Source: Hujiaoplasma nucleasis (GTDB taxonomy: Bacteria; Bacillota_I; Bacilli_A; Izemoplasmatales; Hujiaoplasmataceae). Taken from it: DNA of 64,000 nt. The stretch lies in assembly GCF_013745115.1 (NCBI RefSeq), contig NZ_CP051151.1, positions 558,001 through 622,000 on the forward strand, in the 5' to 3' direction. The position numbers and the translations under genes are program-made. The notes beneath the pieces are model-generated. The model had not been told where the DNA came from. It ran no database searches and was given only the letters and a program-made list of their open reading frames with translations. Below are positions 25,087 through 33,250 of the stretch, one piece after another (the first letter of the stretch is position 1; each line of letters opens with the position of its first letter).

Positions 25087-27729
25087 TTATTCAATCACTC
25101 TGATTTCATAAAAAGACCAAAATGGATGATCTTGATATTGTGATAGGACCGAATCATCGACATAAATAATTAAACCTATACTGTTAAAATAGTAAGCATA
25201 ATTTTCTTCATCAAAAGTTCCAACATCGATTATATGATCACCCCTAATGGTTAGGGTTTCTAAAGACTCAATTGAAAATATTTCTTCAGGTAGGGTTTGC
25301 AAACTTGATGATAATGTTAGATCAGTAATCGGTAAAGATGCATGAAACAAATATGGGTTAATCTCTTCAATGGAATCAGGTATTTCATAGGCTCCTTCTT
25401 GACCGATAAAACCGAGTAACACTTTGCCATCAAGGGTAGTTAAAAGAGCATTATTTTGATCATAATAAGGTGAATCTTCATGAATGCTGATGTGATTTAA
25501 ATATCTTGTATACAAAATAAAATCATCTGCATGTAAATACGAAATCCCATCGATATCATCTATATACTCATAAAGAATTGGATATTCTTGTGGTAAATAA
25601 ATATCTGTGATTATATTTTGTGTATTGAATTGATATCTGTTTAATGGCTTTGTCATGGTTTCTGGTAAAAGCAAAGTATTTGATTGGTAATCTTCAGGAA
25701 CACATATTAATTCACTTAAATCTTTATTGTATAAAACTCCATCAACTGCTTGATAAAGTGGATTATTAGCATCAACAGTAATCGATTGAAGACTTGAAAC
25801 ATTACAGAGACTATTTAAACCCTTTGTAAGCTCTTCGTTAACATGGAAGTTGATTATATCGGCTAAAGGCGGAATATAACTCAAACCTTCCATATTCTTT
25901 GAATAAAGGATTTGATTATCTGTGATAAAGTAAGGGTTATCCGGATCAATGGAAATAGATTCTAAATGATGTAAACGGCCTAAAGTGACGTGAATATCAT
26001 CACTAGTAAATTGAGCGTTTAAATGAATAGACTTAATGTTATTCTTATAAGCTAAAACATTGGGTAACCCATCAAATGGTCTATAATTATCATAACCATC
26101 TTTTATATAGATATCTTGATAACTATCTAAGATATATAATACACTTGAGGATGTTTTACTATAGACAACACCATCTTCAATATACATATAAGGATTATCA
26201 TCCTCAATCGTTATTTCATAAAGATCAGGAGCATAATGAATTTCACGGAAAAAAGTCTCATCAACATCCTTGCCAATATGCAAATGTGGCAAGTCTCTAT
26301 TAACAAGTCTACTTAAGGAAATATTTTCTTCAATCACCAATCTTTCAACACTTTGATTTACAAAAAAAATCATTGTTTTATCTTTATCATAAATAACACC
26401 ATCTTCTTCTATAAAGATATCGTGTGTCCCATCAAGGTGGATATGACTCATATTTGGAAAAACAAGTAACAATTGATTCAAGTTAGAAAAAGTTTCATTG
26501 AGCGTTACTGATTCAACATAGGTGTTATATACACCCTGATGAATAAGGGTAACGTTTTCAGGTAAAGTGAATGATGTTTGCGTTTTTCCATTGGGATATG
26601 CCACCAGTCTAATGAAAGTATTTGAGTCACTTACTGAACCTGAATTATTGTTGAATCGATAATAAAGAATACCATCAATGGTAAAAAAATCATCGGAGTT
26701 TTTAACATCAATTTCTTTTAGATGACCATAAATATAGGTGTATTCATCCCATAAATCATAACGACTTGCATCAATAGTTAATAAGTCATCATCGCTGTAA
26801 ACAAAGGATAAGAATTGTTCATCATCAGAACCAATAACAATTTGATTATCCATAACTGTATAATCATCTTTTTGAAAATCATTTAAGTGAAAAACTTCTA
26901 AATCATTCTTACCTGTTAGAATCGGATGATTTACAAATAATTGAACAGGTGCATAAGCAAATGATAGATAACGCAAAGTTGAACTATAAAGATTATAATC
27001 AGTATATGCCGGATCAAAATTTCTTATGACATCATATGCATATAAGATTCCTTTGCCTGGTACAGTAATTGCTGAATCATCATCACGTCTAATCAGTTGT
27101 TTGATAACACAGGCATCATTGAAATATCCTGGTTGAGGGTCATTGATATCGAAGGTCGATCCATCTTTATAAGTACATCCAGCAATTTTTTTAGCAAAAG
27201 ATATACCATCCATGACCTCATCACGTATTAAGGTTAATGGACTGTCATACACCTTAAAATCCGTTAAGTATAAATGATAATCTGTGTTTTGAATTCCGCT
27301 TGGCAAAAATAATTTCTCAATCTTCGAATCTAAAGCAGAAAAGCCAGCAATCATATAACCTCTCCAATATACTGGAACACCAACAATCTTTGAATCACCT
27401 TTATATCCTACTAAAGATACTTGTCCCAGAGAGACAACCACTTTTTCAAAAACATCCTCTATGGCAATATAAGCAGGTGTTAATGTTAAGGACGAATTTT
27501 TGATTTCAGTTAGGCCAGCATAATATTCGCTACCATCTGTCCATCCTATAAAAATATAATCATCTTTAACAGCCTCTGGAATAATAACATTTTCACCGAT
27601 CTGGCCCTCGATTTTAACAGTTTCATGCGGATATTCTAAGATAAATACCCCTAGATCAGTTGTCTCTTCTTTTTGACAACCATTGAGAAAAAACATAAAA
27701 AGAATAACGAATAAAATTTTGAATTTCAT
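25087..27729 (-). CDS. InlB-like/LRR surface lipoprotein
   Basis: 880 residues with a GAGGAGG site before the ATG. Signal peptide with lipobox FLNGC (Cys18). An InlB-like repeat occupies about 25-95 (DYIFIGWTDGSEYYAGLTE), followed by VSLGQVSLVGYKGDSKIVGV and IEKLFLPSG. The family motif CTYKDGS...DPQPGYFNDAC...VPGKGILYAYDV lies near 185-235. The C-terminal two thirds contain degenerate BspA-type repeats (IHLNAQFTS, LHHLESISIDPDNPYFITDN, LQSITVDANNPLYQAVDGVL, NPYLFHASLPITDLTLSSSL). It is the intact homologue of the pseudogene at 20270-21435. Surface adhesion or polymer binding is likely. The last lipoprotein before the IS nest. Confidence 0.8.
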   Translation of the reverse strand: MKFKILFVILFMFFLNGCQKEETTDLGVFILEYPHETVKIEGQIGENVIIPEAVKDDYIFIGWTDGSEYYAGLTEIKNSSLTLTPAYIAIEDVFEKVVVSLGQVSLVGYKGDSKIVGVPVYWRGYMIAGFSALDSKIEKLFLPSGIQNTDYHLYLTDFKVYDSPLTLIRDEVMDGISFAKKIAGCTYKDGSTFDINDPQPGYFNDACVIKQLIRRDDDSAITVPGKGILYAYDVIRNFDPAYTDYNLYSSTLRYLSFAYAPVQLFVNHPILTGKNDLEVFHLNDFQKDDYTVMDNQIVIGSDDEQFLSFVYSDDDLLTIDASRYDLWDEYTYIYGHLKEIDVKNSDDFFTIDGILYYRFNNNSGSVSDSNTFIRLVAYPNGKTQTSFTLPENVTLIHQGVYNTYVESVTLNETFSNLNQLLLVFPNMSHIHLDGTHDIFIEEDGVIYDKDKTMIFFVNQSVERLVIEENISLSRLVNRDLPHLHIGKDVDETFFREIHYAPDLYEITIEDDNPYMYIEDGVVYSKTSSSVLYILDSYQDIYIKDGYDNYRPFDGLPNVLAYKNNIKSIHLNAQFTSDDIHVTLGRLHHLESISIDPDNPYFITDNQILYSKNMEGLSYIPPLADIINFHVNEELTKGLNSLCNVSSLQSITVDANNPLYQAVDGVLYNKDLSELICVPEDYQSNTLLLPETMTKPLNRYQFNTQNIITDIYLPQEYPILYEYIDDIDGISYLHADDFILYTRYLNHISIHEDSPYYDQNNALLTTLDGKVLLGFIGQEGAYEIPDSIEEINPYLFHASLPITDLTLSSSLQTLPEEIFSIESLETLTIRGDHIIDVGTFDEENYAYYFNSIGLIIYVDDSVLSQYQDHPFWSFYEIRVIE

Positions 27730-27854
27730 AACAATCCTCCTCTATATAATGATATTTCTAAACATATATATACTTAAGTCTTTTGTTCATTATAATTTTT
27801 TTATTAATTCTTTTCAATAGATGTTCTAATAATCAATCGTTTTTTGAGTGATTC

Positions 27855-28291
27855 TTGATCAAGAGCGTTTTTAAAAGACTATAAGGGTTATTTAGTCGGT
27901 GATGATTATGCTGGGTATAATCATATACCTAATGTCACACTTCAAAAGTATTTCGTTCATGCCAAGAGAAATTTTGTCTATATTTATAAGGCGAATAAAG
28001 ATCCTAAGCTTTTAGAAATTATCGATTTAGCAGATAAAATTTTTAAAGTTTATAGAGGATTCAGGGATAATGAATTATCTCCAAAAGACATACATCATAG
28101 AAGAAACCAAGATAGTTATCTAAGAATATTAGATGGATATTTTAACTGCCTTAAACAGACCCACTATTCACCAAATTCAGTCACAGGTAAGTCGGTCGCT
28201 TACTCAGTGAAACTAGAGCGTGAATTAAAGACTTATTTGAAAAGCGGTCATATTCCAATGGATAATAACTTAGCAGAAAGATGTGTTAAAC
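27855..28291 (+). pseudogene. IS66 transposase (TnpC) fragment
   Basis: The plus strand encodes about 145 residues of IS66-type TnpC without start: FLKDYKGYLVGDDYAGYNHI, LQKYFVHAKRNFVYIYKANK and the family-typical SGHIPMDNNLAERCVK. Normal TnpC continues with a PFVIGRKNW-like block. Here the frame is cut exactly where another IS66-type terminus (GTAAGCGTC) begins at 28292. It differs in sequence from the second TnpC fragment at 30086, so two distinct IS66 elements met here. Confidence 0.75.
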
Positions 28292-28381
28292 GTAAGCGTC
28301 AAACGGTAAGTACCTTGACAAAATAAAAACCCTGATAATGTGAACTGCCCCCTGTCAAGTAGACACGGTAAATAAATAAAA

Positions 28382-29184
28382 TTAATATTGTATTAAATCT
28401 AAGGCTTGATTCCTAAGTTCCATAGGAGTTAAGCCTTTTAATACTGGTTGATAACGATGGTTATTGTAGAATACTATATATTCTTCAATAGCCATTTTTA
28501 ATTGCTCGATAGATCTGAATTCATTCAGTTTATACATTTCAACTTCCATAACACCCCAAAATGCTTCCATTGGTCCATTATCAATACAACGTCCAACTCT
28601 AGACATGCTTTGTATAAACTTAACGTTATCTAACTTTTTCTTAAATGTTTTATTTGTGTATTGGAATCCTCGATCACTGTGAAACAATATATTTTCACAA
28701 CCAGTATATGTCTTAATCGAATCATCGAATGTTTTAAAGACTAAATCGTTATTATTAGAAGTTCCCATACGATAAGCGATAATACTATTATCATATAGAT
28801 CTAGAATCGCGCTTAGGTAAAGTTTTTAGTTGGACCTATAATCTTATATTCAGTCACATCTGTAAGCCATTTTTCATTAGGTTTCGAAGCTTTGAATTCT
28901 CTATTTAATACATTTTCTCCTACTTGCTCTGGCTTGTAACTCAAGTAATTCTTTCTTTTCCTACGGATTGCTGATGCAACACTTAATTCTCTCATATGTC
29001 TTCTTATACGTTTGATATTATACTTAAGTTCAAAGACACGATTCATGAATAATGTCATTCTTCTGTAGCCTAATATGCCGTTAAATAAGTCATGAAAGTT
29101 TAGAATGGTGTCTTTGATCCATTCATCTTCTTGATTAATATTATTTTTGCGTTTCAGCCATTTGTAATAAGAACTTCGATTCAT
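28382..29184 (-). pseudogene. IS3-type transposase OrfB (rve integrase), frameshifted
   Basis: The first part (28813-29184) has the OrfB start MNRSSYYKWLKRK, a HTH_21-like YRRMTLFMNRVFELKYNIKR and the first catalytic Asp in NEKWLTDVTEYKI. The frame breaks after IIGPTK at a run of five A (about 28822-28826) where six would restore KKLYLSAILDLYDNSIIAYR. The second part (28382-28768) holds the second Asp (FHSDRGFQYTN) and the Glu (CIDNGPMEAFWGVME). The DDE set is therefore complete apart from one missing base. Upstream, the OrfB frame extends to KEQEKIYKAIFELSETYPV before a stop. Confidence 0.8.
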
Positions 29185-29194
29185 TTCATATAAA

Positions 29195-29959
29195 TCACAT
29201 AAACTCTTTACTGGATATGTTTCGCTTAATTCGAAAATCGCTTTGTAGATTTTCTCTTGCTCTTTCTACTATCTCCCGCCTTTCGATTTCTTCCAACTTT
29301 TTTAAAGCTGCGTTCTCCATTTCTAAGTACTTATTACGAGCTTGTTCTTTCTTTAACTGATGTCTTAATTTTTCCTCAACTGTCATTTCAGATTCAGTTT
29401 TCTTTCGTCCTCGTTTATCCGTTAATCCTTCTTCACCATTCTCTTTATACTTTTTTACCCATACATATACTTGGGCGTAATTTACGCCATATTTAACTGC
29501 TGTTTCTTTATAGTTTAACTCGTGCTCTAAACAATATTTTACTATGTCTATTCTTTCTTCATATGTTGTTTTTCTTGACTTTGCCATATAGACCTCCGGT
29601 TTAGGATCGTAATCCTTAGTTTCTATATGACTATTATACTTGTTTAACCAATTTATTAACACTGACTTAGATGAAATTCCATATTTGTTTACGGTCATCT
29701 CCATCGAATCTTCTCCGTTAAGGTAATCACTTATTGCTGCCAACTTTAGTTTTTTACTATATGTTTTGTTCTTATCCGTAGTATTAAATGCACTTTCACC
29801 TAAAGCTTCATACTTGTGTCTCCATTCAAGTATCATTCTCTCGGGATACTTCACACCTATTGAAAACTCTTGTGATAACTTTGTTGCGCTTTCTCCTTCT
29901 ATATATCTTCTTACAATTTCTAACTTTGCTTCCTTACTATATTTCAGTTTTCTTCCCAT
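29195..29959 (-). CDS. IS3-type transposase OrfA (HTH protein)
   Basis: 254 residues, longer than most OrfA proteins because it carries three successive helix-turn-helix units (near residues 1-50, 70-115 and 125-175: KLEIVRRYIEGESATKLSQE, LAAISDYLNGEDSMEMTVNK and IVKYCLEHELNYKETAVKYG), then a coiled coil (LRHQLKKEQARNKYLEMENA). It binds the terminal repeats of the element. TTA AAA AAG at 29297-29305 is a classic A-AAA-AAG slippery site for programmed -1 frameshifting into OrfB. In this copy OrfB lies in the +1 frame, so at least one more base has been lost between them. Confidence 0.85.
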   Translation of the reverse strand: MGRKLKYSKEAKLEIVRRYIEGESATKLSQEFSIGVKYPERMILEWRHKYEALGESAFNTTDKNKTYSKKLKLAAISDYLNGEDSMEMTVNKYGISSKSVLINWLNKYNSHIETKDYDPKPEVYMAKSRKTTYEERIDIVKYCLEHELNYKETAVKYGVNYAQVYVWVKKYKENGEEGLTDKRGRKKTESEMTVEEKLRHQLKKEQARNKYLEMENAALKKLEEIERREIVERARENLQSDFRIKRNISSKEFM

Positions 29960-30085
29960 ATAAAAATACCTCCAAAGTATCTTCCATAATAAATACTCAT
30001 AATCATTTTGATTATTTTCTTTTTTTATAGTGTCTACTTTAGAGGTATCATATCAATGAAATCAGAGTTTGAGGTTTGTTAGGTT

Positions 30086-30782
30086 TTAACTTATATAATT
30101 CCATGGTAATAGACTTTCGATTTCTGTTTCTTGATTAATGGTCATATTAGCTAACTTGGTTAAAGTATCACTTAAATAATTATAAGGATTCACATTATTT
30201 ATTAAACACGTCTGTACAATTGAATATAATCTAGCTGAGGCTTGTGCACCAGATACAGATTGATTGAATAGCCAGTTCTTTCTTCCAATCACAAATGGCT
30301 TAATTGATCTTTCAGCCCGATTATTGTCAATGTCAAGTTCAGCCTTGTCTAAGTAATGCATAAGGTTAGGCATTTGATTCAGTGCATAAGTTACTGCCTT
30401 TCCATACTTAGATTGTGGTAACGCATTGATAGATGCTTGATTAAGCCATGTTGAAAATTCATCAAATATAGGTTTGATCTTTTCTTGTTTAAAAGCATAT
30501 CGTTCTTCAATTTCTAACTTTTTAGATTCTCTATCTAAATCAAATAACTTATTACAATAGGCTAATCCCTTAGCTGTATTTGATTTTTTAGCATCCTCAG
30601 TATTTTCAATGAGTTTATAAGCATCATTGAAATATCTTCTAACATGCGCTAAACAGCCTACTAATGTTACGTTATCTATATGATTATAACCACTATAACC
30701 ATCCACATGTAAATAACCAGAAAAGTCTTTTAAGAACTCTCTTGGTATCTTACCTGATCTAGATGAATGGTAATCATAAATG
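30086..30782 (-). pseudogene. IS66 transposase TnpC, C-terminal fragment
   Basis: About 232 codons remain of a protein normally near 500. Seen: DYHSSRSGKIPREFLKDFSG, HVDGYSGYNHIDNVTLVGC, LAHVRRYFNDAYK, AVTYALNQMPNLMHYL, LDIDNNRAERSIKPFVIGRK and NWLFNQSVSGAQASARLYSI, all signatures of the IS66 DDE transposase and its C-terminal domain, ending LPWNYIS. The N-terminal leucine zipper, zinc-binding and first catalytic parts are missing, so it cannot work. Confidence 0.85.
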
Positions 30783-30784
30783 AC

Positions 30785-31152
30785 AAAGTGCTAGAAATCA
30801 AGCCTTATATAAGTTTAAACAAAAACAAGTCAGGGTCTTAGTAGCAACGGGTGTTGCTTCTAGAGGTATTGATATAGATGAACTATCTTTAGTCATCAAT
30901 TATAATCTACCTGATGTGTCTGAAACCTATATCCATAGAATAGGTCGTACAGGTAGTGCCAATCATAAAGGTCAAACTATATCATATATATGTGAAGAAG
31001 ATTATTTTCTATTAAAAGATATACAAAAACATATTAAAATGGAAATAGCTGTTAATAAAGAACATCCATATGATATAGAATTAAAAGGTATTAAAGCAAT
31101 CATCAATTCAAATAATGCTCAATTGACACAACATAGAAAAAAGAAAAAGTAA
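30785..31152 (+). pseudogene. DEAD-box RNA helicase, C-terminal fragment
   Basis: An open frame reading toward 31152 begins inside helicase domain 2: ARNQALYKFKQKQVRVLVAT (motif IVa/V region), GVASRGIDIDELSLVINYNL (motif V) and SETYIHRIGRTGSANHKGQT (motif VI), ending in a basic tail (QHRKKKK). Motifs Q, I, II (DEAD) and III are missing because the IS66 remnant replaced them. A full-length helicase of this type would act in cold-induced rRNA and mRNA remodelling; this fragment has lost the ATPase core. Confidence 0.85.
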
Positions 31153-31262
31153 AACCATAAGAATACACCAAGAAAATACCATCCAAAAAGTAAAAAGAAT
31201 GCACAATAAAAAATGATACATTAATACTATAGAGAAGTGATATTTTCACGAATAAAAACTAT

Positions 31263-31317
31263 AAGCCTAATAATCTAAATCATATTTGATTAAAGATTAA
31301 AATTATTGGGCTTTTTC
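31263..31317 (+). terminator. Terminator downstream of the helicase fragment
   Basis: AGCCTAATAAT and ATTATTGGGCT can pair (one G-U) around a 27-base AT-rich loop, followed by TTTTTCT. It lies about 110 bases after the helicase stop on the same strand and is likely the original terminator of that gene. Confidence 0.55.
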
Positions 31318-31379
31318 TATAGAACTAATTTAAAAGATTTTTATTAAATATTGACATATTCTATATTTCAGTTAGAATT

Positions 31380-31500
31380 GTTGAAGTTGATAATAAAGAT
31401 GTGTTGATCCGTCTGAAATAACTGTCGGTTCGCTGAAACACTTAACCTTGAACATAGTCTTTTCTTGCCGCCCCCAACAGTGTGCACTGTTATTTTTGAT
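31380..31500. repeat. Island repeat copy 1 (most diverged)
   Basis: Core ACTGTCGGTTCGCTGAAAC at 31421-31439 continues as ACTTAACCTTGAAC (to 31453). It is the leftmost of eight copies of the intergenic repeat described in the findings. A hairpin AACAGTG/CACTGTT (31476-31491) followed by ATTTTTGATAC reads out on the plus strand. The remainder of the 31153-31540 interval holds only the helicase terminator. Confidence 0.7.
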
Positions 31501-31540
31501 ACTTTTTCTATGGACTAGATCTATATTAAGATTAACTATA

Positions 31541-32035
31541 TTAATCACTCATAATAAATTCATTTAATTCGTTTTCATCTACTTTAAGCCACTCTATTCT
31601 AAGTAGTCCAGATTCTAGTGCATAGTCAAAATCTCTATAAAATCGTTGCTTAACTACAGGTGTTAATTTTTCATCAACATATCTAAGAACAAGTAGTAGC
31701 GATGATGGAACATTATTTCTTTTGGAAAATAGTATAACCTTGTTTAACATATAATAGAATCTTTCGAAATACATAATGGATATACTTGGATTAGATAAAA
31801 ATAGAACCTCTATAAAATATACTCCATTAATATTTTGTACCATACCATCAAAAACAGGTGATTTACTTGATATAAAATCATTTACGCTAGATTTATCAGA
31901 TAATTTTATGTTATATCGTATAGATGAAGTAGAACCAAAATATTTCAAAGAATTCGTTTCTAAATAATCAAAAGTTCTTTTTTCTAATTCCTCTCTAAAC
32001 TTTCTATGGTCAATTCTTCTGTTAAAACGTTCCAT
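31541..32035 (-). CDS. Uncharacterised protein, possibly PD-(D/E)XK-like (module 1)
   Basis: 164 residues, family not recognised. The core FDGMVQNINGVYFIEVLFLS has the spacing of a PD-(D/E)XK nuclease active site (Asp, a turn, then E-V-x), but the usual Lys two residues after the Glu is Leu, so it may be inactive or a look-alike. The N-terminus is basic and helical (RFNRRIDHRKFREELEKR) and the C-terminus acidic. The ATG directly follows the stop of the upstream membrane protein gene with no gap, so the two form one operon. The operon is enclosed by the island repeats at 31380 and 32640, suggesting transfer as a unit. Confidence 0.6.
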   Translation of the reverse strand: MERFNRRIDHRKFREELEKRTFDYLETNSLKYFGSTSSIRYNIKLSDKSSVNDFISSKSPVFDGMVQNINGVYFIEVLFLSNPSISIMYFERFYYMLNKVILFSKRNNVPSSLLLVLRYVDEKLTPVVKQRFYRDFDYALESGLLRIEWLKVDENELNEFIMSD

Positions 32036-32461
32036 TTATTTATCCTCCTCAAATTCATTATCAGCAATGTCTTCTTCTAGTTGTTCAAAAAATTCATCTT
32101 TCTCTTTAATTTCTTCCTCAGTAGCTGATTCAACTGGATTTTTTGCAACAGAGGGAAAACTAACATTCATCATTTGCAAATTTTGATTATGCAAATTATT
32201 TCTTAAATTAATATTTTCCGCTCTTAGTTCTTTATTTTCATTCATTTTATCTTCTAATGTATTTGAAATTGTAAATAGCTTACCAATTGAAAAATTATTA
32301 AATTTATTACTCAGTGTTAAAGTGACTAAAATTAGGACTAATATCACGTCTTCTGAAGATATCTTATAAGAATTACTACAAAAGTTAATTACAACTAAAC
32401 AAGAGACGCCGATGTAAAGAATAATTAACAATAGATCATATAACCAAGAGTATTTTTTCAT
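32036..32461 (-). CDS. Two-helix membrane protein with cytoplasmic coiled coil (module 1)
   Basis: 141 residues. Two transmembrane helices (about 7-27, YDLLLIILYIGVSCLVVINF, and 37-52, EDVILVLILVTLTLS) are followed by a coiled coil (LEDKMNENKELRAENINLRN NLHN, roughly 68-95) and an acidic tail. Both termini are probably cytoplasmic. It starts a two-gene operon with the protein at 31541, which it could anchor at the membrane. Two-helix plus coiled-coil proteins next to nuclease-like proteins recur in defence modules, but this pairing is not one I recognise. Confidence 0.65.
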   Translation of the reverse strand: MKKYSWLYDLLLIILYIGVSCLVVINFCSNSYKISSEDVILVLILVTLTLSNKFNNFSIGKLFTISNTLEDKMNENKELRAENINLRNNLHNQNLQMMNVSFPSVAKNPVESATEEEIKEKDEFFEQLEEDIADNEFEEDK

Positions 32462-32639
32462 TTTTTTCTCCCTAAATTTTAATATTCACAATTTACTACT
32501 ACGACATTTTTCCAAGAAAATATTATACTCAATACTTAATAAATATGTTTTGCTTTTAATTTAGATTGTAATAGTTTGATCAATATCATTATTACCATAA
32601 GTCTAATAAATCTTTTATTTCACTAAAACACATCACTTT

Positions 32640-33000
32640 GAATATGTTTTTTTTCGAAAATCAAAACATTATTTAATATCTCTATTAAGAGCAAAAGTCA
32701 AGTATTTTTTATCAAAAGTTCCAAACCCCTCAATTCCAAGTCTCAGTCCTGCTTTAACAACTGTCGGTTTCGCTGAAACCCTTCACTTTGAACCTATTTT
32801 TGCGTGTTGATCCTACACTTTGAACTATCATTTTATAGTTTTTTTCTTCAAATTGAAACACCATTTAACAGCATAATAAAGAGCAAAAGTCAAGGTCGTT
32901 TTATCTAAAGTTCAAATTCCCTCGACTCCATGTCGTAGTCCTAGTGAAATGACTGTCGGTTTCAATGAACCCCTTCACTTTGAACACAATGTCTCTTATG
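32640..33000. repeat. Island repeat copies 2 and 3 in tandem
   Basis: Cores at 32761-32794 and 32953-32986. Each is preceded by AAGAGCAAAAGTCAAG and then (A/T)CAAAAGTTCAAAT...CCCTCGACTCCA-like sequence. Copy 2 is followed by AACTAT(CATTTT)ATAGTTTTTTT (32824-32846), a hairpin with a T-tract on the plus strand. The rest of 32462-33250 has no gene I can support. AACTTCAA/TTGAAGTT (33113-33120, 33143-33150) can also pair. Confidence 0.8.
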
Positions 33001-33069
33001 GTCTAAACAAAGACTTTATCGGGTTTCTATAAAAATTATGAAGAATCAATTTTCACCACCGTCATTAAT

Positions 33070-33099
33070 GGCCCTTGTCCCTTTAGTATATACTGTCAT
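33070..33099. repeat. Second intergenic repeat family, copy 1
   Basis: GGCCCTTGTCCCTTTAGTAT (33070-33089) followed by ATACTGTCAT is almost identical to 39911-39940. AGTATATACT is palindromic. Both copies lie at the edge of a module between the main repeat and the first gene. Confidence 0.65.
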
Positions 33100-33250
33100 T
33101 TAGTATAATTTAAACTTCAAAAAAAACATTGATGAAAAAATCTTGAAGTTAACCTTTTATTTTAAACATACTTTTGTATGCTAACCCTTTAGTAATTATT
33201 GTAGATATGTTATTTATTTTAGCGCAAATTTAAAAGAAAGAATATTGTAA

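Larger units (their letters stand above)
28341..30055 (-). mobile_element. IS3-family (IS150-like) insertion sequence, complete but decayed
   Basis: The ends are TGAACTGCCCCCTGTCAAGT at 28341 and the inverse of 30030-30055, TGATATGATACCTCTAAAGT; both continue into AGACAC. A 3-bp duplication ATG flanks it (28338-28340 and 30056-30058). Removing the 1715-bp element and one ATG restores the IS66 end as seen at 21602-21654. It carries orfA and a frameshifted orfB, so it is unlikely to move by itself. Confidence 0.85.
28292..30790 (-). mobile_element. Truncated IS66-type element interrupted by an IS3-type element
   Basis: The right terminus GTAAGCGTCAAACGGTAAG starts at 28292. Its continuation up to 28340 is separated by the IS3-type insertion and resumes at 30056. 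The tnpC gene follows on the minus strand (30086-30782). The left part of the element, with the beginning of tnpC and the accessory tnpA/tnpB genes, is missing, and the remnant joins a truncated helicase gene near 30783-30790. The uninterrupted version of the terminus is seen at 21602-21654, which proves the insertion point. Confidence 0.75.
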
